Shown here: positions 57,222 to 64,000 of the stretch, piece after piece | How positions within the stretch are numbered: position 1 is the stretch's first letter | Layout of the letters: each line of letters begins with the position of its first letter | Source of the DNA: Methanobacteriota archaeon | GTDB lineage: Archaea > Thermoplasmatota > E2 > DHVEG-1 | DNA length: 64,000 bases | Direction of reading: 5' to 3' | Assembly (NCBI GenBank): GCA_903877165.1 | Contig: CAIRCU010000035.1 | Location: 1 to 64,000 of the forward strand | Position numbers and translations under genes: made by a program | Notes under the pieces: model-generated | What the model saw: only the letters and a program-made list of their open reading frames with translations | Told to the model about the DNA's origin: nothing | Databases searched by the model: none

Positions 57222-60200
57222 ATGACTCGAAGGAAGATTCGTAGGGATTTGATAAATTCTCTTAAACGTGAATTGATGGGGCCGTTTGTAGAGAATGAAA
57301 TAATACAGAGAGTTCCAATACAACAATATCTTACAGGGATTATTTACCCAGAAATCACTAACGAAGAAGGACCGTTAGATGAGCAGGACGATAGTAAGGA
57401 CAAGGACGACGAGGAAGAAGAAATTTATTCCAAAATAAATTTACCTCGATCAATAGGTTTATCTTCTATTATCGAACCAGACTTACTCGGTGAGAAAGGA
57501 ATCGATATAGGAATAAGTGGGGCTATATACGAAGAGGAGTCACCCCAGACCTGGAAGAGATTCCCAATTTCTGAGAAGGGAGACGAAATAATAATACCTC
57601 AAGAAAAAATTGGAATCAAATTCTCGGAGATGAAAGAGAGCCGATTACTATCCCTTGAAGAATATTCTCCATTATCAAAAAAATTGCGAGAGATTGAACT
57701 TGTTTGGGAGACTGTGCCTCTGAAAAACAAGAACGGTGAAGAGACAAGGAAATGGTACCTTTCTGTATTCCTTATCAACAAAAAAAAATCAAAGAAGATT
57801 GAAAGGGCTTCCAAATCCCTTTACCAGGTATACCTCTCAATCAGGACCGTTGATTCCTGGGCAATAGCAGCTCGTGATGAATCTAATGATTTTTTGGATG
57901 AGGAGTTAAAGACATTGTCATTGTTGTACATGAATAACCATGAATTTGCCGTTGGCCATCAGACTTCAGCGAACTGGGATTCAGGAAACCTTTCTGATAG
58001 TAAAATTATTACCTTAGCTAAAAAAACCGAGTCATTAGAAATTTCTTCTCTCCCAAAGAATAACCTAAATGGAGACTTTCTAAATCATTGCCAGATGGTC
58101 GAGACGACCTTCTTTCCGGAATACCGATCAAGGACAATGGATTGGTCAATTGAAGGTATTTCACTAAATATGTATGAATTGTCAAACGAGGGATTATTCA
58201 CTAATGGAATAGATAAAAAAAATCATGGGTTACATGCATTGAAGGAATTAGCAAATCAGTATAACAGGTGGATTCTACAAACATTTTCAGATTCTAATAA
58301 GGAGAAGTATAAAATCAAGAGAGATATATTCGAGAGTAACTACAGTAAATGCAATGCTTGTTTGAAAAAGATTAACGACGGAATTGAATTGATTGAGGGT
58401 GATGAGGAAGTATACAAGGCATTTTGTTTGATGAATAGAGCAATGTGGCTGAATTCCGTTAACAAGGAGCAAAGTAAGAATAAAAAATGGCCTTACGTAA
58501 TGAATCTGAATGATAAGAGTGCCTCATGGCGACCATTTCAAATGGCGTTCATTCTACAGGTCATTCCAAGCCTCTCGAGAGAAAAAATTGACAGGGATAC
58601 TGTTGATTTATTATGGGCACCAACAGGTTCAGGAAAAACTGAAGCATATCTTGGTCTCATCGCCTTTACCTTATTTTTGAATAGGATTCGTGGGAAAGCC
58701 AAACAAGGTGATGGACTAGAAGTCATGATGAGGTACACCCTTAGATTACTCACTATACAACAGTTCCAAAGAGCAGCCCGGTTGATAGTAGCTTGTGAAC
58801 ATATTCGAAAATGGGACCGATATAAAATACTCAATAATTGTAAGCCCTTCAGCATAGGGTTGTATGTAGGTCAAAATACAACGCCCAATAAAATTTCAAC
58901 GAACAAAAGAGACGGGAGATACGCTGACGACTATCACCTTTATAAGGCTCACAAAAACGATGAGTACAATGAATTTGATGAATGCAAAGGCACTGCTGAA
59001 TTTGCATTGGTTCAATGGAGAGAAAAAGGTTCCTTACCGGAAGAGAGTAACCCCGTCCAAATTCTCAATTGTCCCTGGTGCGGTCAAGAGCTGACTCATC
59101 GTGATTATAAAATAATAAATAGAGAAAAGATGGAAATTTATTGTAGTTTCAATAAGTGTCCTTTTAGTCGGGAGGATATGCCGCTACGAATTTATCCAGT
59201 TGATCAATCAATCATGGATGACCCTCCATCATTGTTGATTGGGACAGTCGATAAATTTGCACAATTACCTTTCAATCCAAAGATTGGCCGGCTGTTCGGT
59301 TGGGACCGTGGTAAAAGAATTGGCCATCCTCCGACCTTAATTATTCAAGATGAATTACATCTGATAAATGGTCCTCTTGGAAGCATGGTTGGATTATACG
59401 AAGCTTCAATTGATTATCTTTCTTGTGAAGGGCTTAGGGCACTTGATATTGAAAACGCGACTATGGATGGCTTAACCCAGGAAAAGAAAATTGAATGCAA
59501 GACCAAGCCTAAGATAATTGCCTCAACAGCTACTATACGCAATGCCGATAGGCAATGTAGAAATTTATACGATAGAAAAGCAAAGCAATTCCCTCCGCCA
59601 GGGTTAACCATCTCGGATAGTTTCTTTGTCAAGGAGAGAGCAGATAATAGAGATGACAAATCGTACGTTGGTATATATTGCCCTGGCATAGGAATGAAAA
59701 CGACCAATAAGAGATGCCTGTCGGTCTTGCTATCAGAAAATGCAAAATTCAGGGATGAAGGCGTTGAGGGCAGTTTATTTGATCCTTACTGGACCATAGT
59801 GTCTTACTTTAATAGTAGAAGAGAGCTAGGTGGTGCGGTAAGCCTCATCAGAGATGATGTGCGAACCAATGTCCGAGATGTAAGGCCATCCATCGAGTCT
59901 GAAAATTCTTTAGTAGAACTGCATGGAGGTCTAGATTCGACAAAATTGCCTGATATTTTATCGAAGCTTGAAAGAACCGTTCAGGACACTTCTTCGATTC
60001 CATATGATATCCTCCTCTGTACAAACATGTTCTCTGTTGGGATTGATATAGATCGTCTCGGATTAATGCTTATGAATTGCCAACCTAAAGCTACAACTGA
60101 GTATCTTCAAAGCACGGGTCGGGTTGGCAGGAAAGGAGATGGGCTTGTAATAACATTGTTTAATCAAGCAAGACCTCGAGACCTGTCACATTTCGAATCT

Positions 60201-60758
60201 TTCTATGATTATCACCAAAGAATACAGCATCATGTAGAATCAATGACAGTGACCCCGTTTTCCGAGGGAAGTATCGATAGATCTCTGCATGCTCAATATG
60301 TTGCCATGATGCGAATAACGTTCCCTCAATGTTCCTTGGATTCTATTCTAGATAATACAGCATGCATCAACTTTAGTGATGCCCACATCAATTATTCTGC
60401 GAGCTTGACCATTTGTTTATTCTTGCTGCATCGGGCAAAGAATGTTGATAAAAGCGATAAGCTTTGGTCGAGTCTACTCGAGTCTTTAAAGTATTTTCAA
60501 AGAGAGTGGATCCGACGAAGAAATGATGCGCTAGATAATCCTATAGTGATGAATGGTAAACCAACTCTTCTATATATTGAGAAATCAAAGATATATCAGC
60601 GAAAATATCCACGGCTACTTGAACAGGATCCCGCTAGCCCATGGTTTGATTCAAGAAAATTTGGTAAATATCATCCCCCCATTCTGACACCGAATTCACT
60701 TAGGAACGTTGAAGAGGAAATCGCACTAGTCGAACTCTGGAGGAAACGTAATGACTAA
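57222..60758 (+). CDS. drmA: DISARM helicase DrmA
   Basis: 1178 aa; Walker A DLLWAPTGSGKTEAYLGL, DExH-like LIIQDELHLINGPLGSMVGLYE, STGRVGRKGDGLVITLFNQARPRDLSHFESFYDYHQRI; followed by drmB and drmC. Confidence 0.88.
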   Translation: MTRRKIRRDLINSLKRELMGPFVENEIIQRVPIQQYLTGIIYPEITNEEGPLDEQDDSKDKDDEEEEIYSKINLPRSIGLSSIIEPDLLGEKGIDIGISGAIYEEESPQTWKRFPISEKGDEIIIPQEKIGIKFSEMKESRLLSLEEYSPLSKKLREIELVWETVPLKNKNGEETRKWYLSVFLINKKKSKKIERASKSLYQVYLSIRTVDSWAIAARDESNDFLDEELKTLSLLYMNNHEFAVGHQTSANWDSGNLSDSKIITLAKKTESLEISSLPKNNLNGDFLNHCQMVETTFFPEYRSRTMDWSIEGISLNMYELSNEGLFTNGIDKKNHGLHALKELANQYNRWILQTFSDSNKEKYKIKRDIFESNYSKCNACLKKINDGIELIEGDEEVYKAFCLMNRAMWLNSVNKEQSKNKKWPYVMNLNDKSASWRPFQMAFILQVIPSLSREKIDRDTVDLLWAPTGSGKTEAYLGLIAFTLFLNRIRGKAKQGDGLEVMMRYTLRLLTIQQFQRAARLIVACEHIRKWDRYKILNNCKPFSIGLYVGQNTTPNKISTNKRDGRYADDYHLYKAHKNDEYNEFDECKGTAEFALVQWREKGSLPEESNPVQILNCPWCGQELTHRDYKIINREKMEIYCSFNKCPFSREDMPLRIYPVDQSIMDDPPSLLIGTVDKFAQLPFNPKIGRLFGWDRGKRIGHPPTLIIQDELHLINGPLGSMVGLYEASIDYLSCEGLRALDIENATMDGLTQEKKIECKTKPKIIASTATIRNADRQCRNLYDRKAKQFPPPGLTISDSFFVKERADNRDDKSYVGIYCPGIGMKTTNKRCLSVLLSENAKFRDEGVEGSLFDPYWTIVSYFNSRRELGGAVSLIRDDVRTNVRDVRPSIESENSLVELHGGLDSTKLPDILSKLERTVQDTSSIPYDILLCTNMFSVGIDIDRLGLMLMNCQPKATTEYLQSTGRVGRKGDGLVITLFNQARPRDLSHFESFYDYHQRIQHHVESMTVTPFSEGSIDRSLHAQYVAMMRITFPQCSLDSILDNTACINFSDAHINYSASLTICLFLLHRAKNVDKSDKLWSSLLESLKYFQREWIRRRNDALDNPIVMNGKPTLLYIEKSKIYQRKYPRLLEQDPASPWFDSRKFGKYHPPILTPNSLRNVEEEIALVELWRKRND

Positions 60759-62655
60759 CGATATTCGACCTAGCAAGGTCGTCCTCACGCATGGATCAGG
60801 GTCGATTATCGATTTACAGGATGGCAAATCTGGGTTGGTAATGAATCCAGACTATTGGCATAGATATGAAATAATAAAAGAAAAGAGATTAGCTAAATTA
60901 TTGAAAGTAAGGTATTTCCGTTCACCGAAAGGTGGATGGGTAACAACAAGTGATGGACCAAGACCTGCGGGTGTTCTTTATAGGAGATTCCCTTTTTTAT
61001 GGTATTGTCCTAAGTGCAGAAGACTTCAGAATAGCGATACCTGTATGTGGTGCAAAGAGGGGGACGAAAAAATCCCGACGATACCACCAAGGCTTGTAGC
61101 AGCATGCGAAGGTGGTCATCTTCAAGATTTCCCTTGGAAAAGATGGATTGGATGTGACAATGAGAATCACGTAATTGAACTTCGTCCTAGTACAGGAGAA
61201 TCGGATATTGAGATATGCTGTCCTAAATGCATGGTAGAGAAAAAACCTACTGAGAAAAATAAGTCTCCAGGGAGAAAAGGCCTTTCAGGTGCCTTGGGCA
61301 CCCTTCCATCAAAATGTTATGGTCATAGACCATGGATTGGCGATGATAAGGCTAATGAAGCTTGTAACCGAAATTTAAAGGGATTAATGCGAGGGGGTTC
61401 TAACGTTTATTTCCCCATGACCGCCTCGTCAATCCTTATCCCCGAATACAGCTACAAAATTTATCAAAAAATCATTTACACCGATGATTTAGATTTGATA
61501 AAACAACTCTATGATATGGTCGGAGAAGAAAATCCAACGTTCCAAGAAATACTGCAGAAGAAGATTGAAGGGTATTCACCCTATTACTCTGGAGAATGTC
61601 CAGAATATACAATGGATGACTTTAAAGTAGCATTCATGAACCATTGTAAAGAAAAAGTATCGGACAATATCAAGCTTAAGGAATGGGATACCTTCAAAGA
61701 TCCGGCTGCGCCACCGAATGAAGGTGATGAATATGAATTTGCAACGGAAAAAATCCAAATTCAATCTAATCCATTCATCTCAAAATATTTTGACAAGGTT
61801 GTGATAATTAAAAGATTAACGGAAGTAATGACATTATACGGTTTCACCAGAATAAATCCTCCTGATTCTACAATAACCAAGAATTCCGGGGAAGAGAAGG
61901 ACAAAAAGGCATTTTCAACCATTAGAGAAAACAATGAATCGAAGTGGAACGAAATCTTTGAGGAGATGACAAACGGTGATGGAGCAAGAAAGCGAGGATA
62001 CCAAGGCCTGACCGAAATCGATAAACAAACCGGTCAACCTAATGCTAAGGATAAAAGAGATTGGCTTCCCGCAATGAAGAACCGAGGGGAAGGCATCTTT
62101 TTTATCTTCAACAAACAGCGATTGAATAAATGGGAAAAGAATCCTGTCTGGAATAAAAACGTAAAGCAAATTACTAACAATGGAGTCCAAGTATTGAACA
62201 TAATGAAAGGAGTGGATTTCTCCAATAGAACTCTGCTAATTCATACCTTTTCTCATTTGCTTGCGAAACAAATCGCAAAAGAATGTGGCTATCAATTGGC
62301 CTCAATCAGGGAGCGTTTGTATTGCTCAACAACGGATGACACTTATGGAGTTCTGCTATATACATCGACTGCTGACAGTCAAGGCTCTCTCGGCGGTTTG
62401 ATTTCCCAAGCTCAGGACCTCGAGGTTTTGAAGGAACACATCCTGACTATAACAGAAAGTGCAAAATATTGTTCTCAGGATCCATTATGCGGTATGCATA
62501 ATCCGGAATTAACAAGAAAACCTTGGGGCGCCTCTTGTCATTCATGCACCCATATCCCAGAAACTTCTTGCGAAGCCTTGATGAATAGATTTCTTGACAG
62601 GCATACCATTAGCGGTAACATGAGAGAAAAGAAGGGCTATTTTGAAGAGGCCTGA
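60751..62655 (+). CDS. drmB: DISARM DUF1998-domain protein DrmB
   Basis: LLIHTFSHLLAKQIAKECGYQLASIRERLYC...YTSTADSQGSLGGLISQAQ...CSQDPLCGMHNPELTRKPWGASCHSCTHIPETSCEALMNRFLDR; overlaps drmA by 8 nt. Confidence 0.9.
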   Translation: MTNDIRPSKVVLTHGSGSIIDLQDGKSGLVMNPDYWHRYEIIKEKRLAKLLKVRYFRSPKGGWVTTSDGPRPAGVLYRRFPFLWYCPKCRRLQNSDTCMWCKEGDEKIPTIPPRLVAACEGGHLQDFPWKRWIGCDNENHVIELRPSTGESDIEICCPKCMVEKKPTEKNKSPGRKGLSGALGTLPSKCYGHRPWIGDDKANEACNRNLKGLMRGGSNVYFPMTASSILIPEYSYKIYQKIIYTDDLDLIKQLYDMVGEENPTFQEILQKKIEGYSPYYSGECPEYTMDDFKVAFMNHCKEKVSDNIKLKEWDTFKDPAAPPNEGDEYEFATEKIQIQSNPFISKYFDKVVIIKRLTEVMTLYGFTRINPPDSTITKNSGEEKDKKAFSTIRENNESKWNEIFEEMTNGDGARKRGYQGLTEIDKQTGQPNAKDKRDWLPAMKNRGEGIFFIFNKQRLNKWEKNPVWNKNVKQITNNGVQVLNIMKGVDFSNRTLLIHTFSHLLAKQIAKECGYQLASIRERLYCSTTDDTYGVLLYTSTADSQGSLGGLISQAQDLEVLKEHILTITESAKYCSQDPLCGMHNPELTRKPWGASCHSCTHIPETSCEALMNRFLDRHTISGNMREKKGYFEEA

Positions 62656-62657
62656 AA

Positions 62658-63455
62658 ATGAGTCAGGACATTAAAGAGAGACTCGAATCACTCCTAAATA
62701 TTGATATATCAGACGAAAAAATCAAAGAACTAGTGATAAAATTTGGAAACATTATCGATGGAGAAAAAATAGCCGAAGCATTGGATATAACAGGTGTTAA
62801 AAAAAGCAAAGTCCTGCGTGCATTCAATAATCTCGAACAGCCTCTGGTCTACGCCTTATTGGAATCTTGGGCAATGTTATGTAGAATAAAAAAAGAAACT
62901 ACTTATAATCAACCGTTACTTTGCTTGACGGGCATCAGTCCAGAAGGGTACTCGAGAAATGTGACTGATACTTATCAAACTTTTTCGAGAATCGTGGAGG
63001 AATCAAAGAAAAGCATCACTATAATGGGTTATAGAATTAATTCCGGAAATAGCTCGTTCATAGACATTCTTGATAAAAAAATGGCTAATGACCACGTCGA
63101 GGTGAAGATTCTAACTGACCATGTAAAGACCAAGATGGAGGATATTGAAAACAGATTCCTATTGAAGTGGCTTAGTAACAGTAAAATAAGATTTCGTCTT
63201 TTCAGCTATGAACATCCTGATGCTATGGAGAAAATGCATATTAAATGTTTAGTCATAGACTACGAAACCATCTACATAGGATCTTCTAACTTTTCTTTTG
63301 GAGGGGTAAAAAGAAATATTGAACTTGGAATTGTGATAAAAGATAAAGAACTAGGGGCAACAATTGAAAATATTTTTTATGTCTTGGTCAAACAACCAAG
63401 GAATAGTAATTACATCGAACCGATATCTTATTCGAATTTAAGAAAAAAAATTTAA
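62658..63455 (+). CDS. drmC: DISARM phospholipase D-like protein DrmC
   Basis: HIKCLVIDYETIYIGSSNFSFGGVKRNIELGIVI (HxKx4D) preceded by KSITIMGYRIN; immediately after drmB. Confidence 0.88.
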   Translation: MSQDIKERLESLLNIDISDEKIKELVIKFGNIIDGEKIAEALDITGVKKSKVLRAFNNLEQPLVYALLESWAMLCRIKKETTYNQPLLCLTGISPEGYSRNVTDTYQTFSRIVEESKKSITIMGYRINSGNSSFIDILDKKMANDHVEVKILTDHVKTKMEDIENRFLLKWLSNSKIRFRLFSYEHPDAMEKMHIKCLVIDYETIYIGSSNFSFGGVKRNIELGIVIKDKELGATIENIFYVLVKQPRNSNYIEPISYSNLRKKI

Positions 63456-63477
63456 TCGGCGTGATAGGAAGATAGTT

Positions 63478-64000
63478 ATGGTAGTGGACGAAGTCCTTTC
63501 CAAGTCTGCGGAAGACACTCTACTTAAATGGTTAGATAGAGGAACGTTAATTGAAATTATTAAGGAAATAATCTACGAGGATTCAACAGGAACTAAGTAC
63601 ATCCCCGAAAGAATCGCAAATAATCCTGAGCGATTTTTGCTCTCATATTTCGGAACTGATTTACTCTACGAAAAAACCCTTAGAAAAGAACTCGTTCTTT
63701 CAATGGTTGAAAAGGAATCTGAAAGTGGATTGAAGAGACTCCTGTGGAGGTTATCCGAGGATTATAATCACTTATCATCGGAAGAGATGGTAGAAAAGGC
63801 GATAATAAAAAAATGGTTCAGAGGGGGACCTTCGGCGACTATATTCGCTGAATTCTTTGGATTCCCTATAGAGTTTGCAGGCAAGAAGCTCCCAGAGTAC
63901 AGGTTAAATCCTATAGAAGAAGTGAAAGCTAGCGAGGCTTGGTTTAAATCACATGACTATCAAGAGGTCCTATTGGAAAAATTACGAGATTGGTATGAGG
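63478..64000 (+). CDS. Unidentified protein, partial at window end, in the DISARM cluster; possibly N-terminus of a helicase
   Basis: Uninterrupted frame MVVDEVLSKSAEDTLLKWLDRGTLIEIIKEIIYEDSTGTKYIPERIANNPERFLLSYFGTDLLYEKTLRKELVLSMVEKE...KASEAWFKSHDYQEVLLEKLRDWYE to position 64000; absent from the ORF track because it is open. Confidence 0.65.
   Translation, partial: MVVDEVLSKSAEDTLLKWLDRGTLIEIIKEIIYEDSTGTKYIPERIANNPERFLLSYFGTDLLYEKTLRKELVLSMVEKESESGLKRLLWRLSEDYNHLSSEEMVEKAIIKKWFRGGPSATIFAEFFGFPIEFAGKKLPEYRLNPIEEVKASEAWFKSHDYQEVLLEKLRDWYE

Noticed and set aside
1-64000. CRISPR arrays
   Set aside because: No regularly spaced identical direct repeats were seen despite the Csa3-like regulator and the Cas4-like nuclease; the Cas4-like gene is treated as a stand-alone nuclease.

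Overview
The window looks archaeal: there are TATA boxes about 25-30 nt upstream of start codons with little or no leader, the tRNA lacks an encoded CCA, one surface protein ends in a PGF-CTERM-like tail, and a Csa3-type CARF regulator is present. I suspect a Euryarchaeota/Thermoplasmatota-like lineage, but the sequence alone does not prove it. Main content: (1) 0-13 kb is ordinary chromosome: sulfotransferase, PadR regulator, UbiA/MenA prenyltransferase with a frameshift, NDH-2-like oxidoreductase, CBS protein with an apparent HPF-like tail, radical SAM, EamA transporter. (2) About 13.3-22.9 kb is a tRNA-Val-associated integrated region. It has an intact tRNA-Val(TAC), a tyrosine recombinase whose 3' end runs into the tRNA, a divergent RHH regulator, a right-angle beta-helix (NosD-like) protein, a 1372-aa surface protein with an embedded Hint/intein-like domain, and a PD-(D/E)XK-like protein. 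Fragments of the tRNA 5' and 3' ends lie on either side. (3) About 30-50 kb is a secretome region: metzincin-like, M28 and several C25/gingipain-like peptidases, PKD proteins, a PQQ propeller and an exported tandem nitroreductase. (4) 50-56.4 kb holds an RHH-nucleotidyltransferase fusion, a serine hydrolase, a CARF-wHTH regulator, PIG-L and PrsW-like proteins, and a PIN protein. (5) From about 56.5 kb to the window end is an AT-rich island with a DISARM core (drmA-drmB-drmC). A C2H2 zinc-finger gene lies directly upstream and an unidentified ORF directly downstream runs off the window; these two are my best candidates for undescribed components. All calls come from reading the sequence and ORF translations; no database searches were run.
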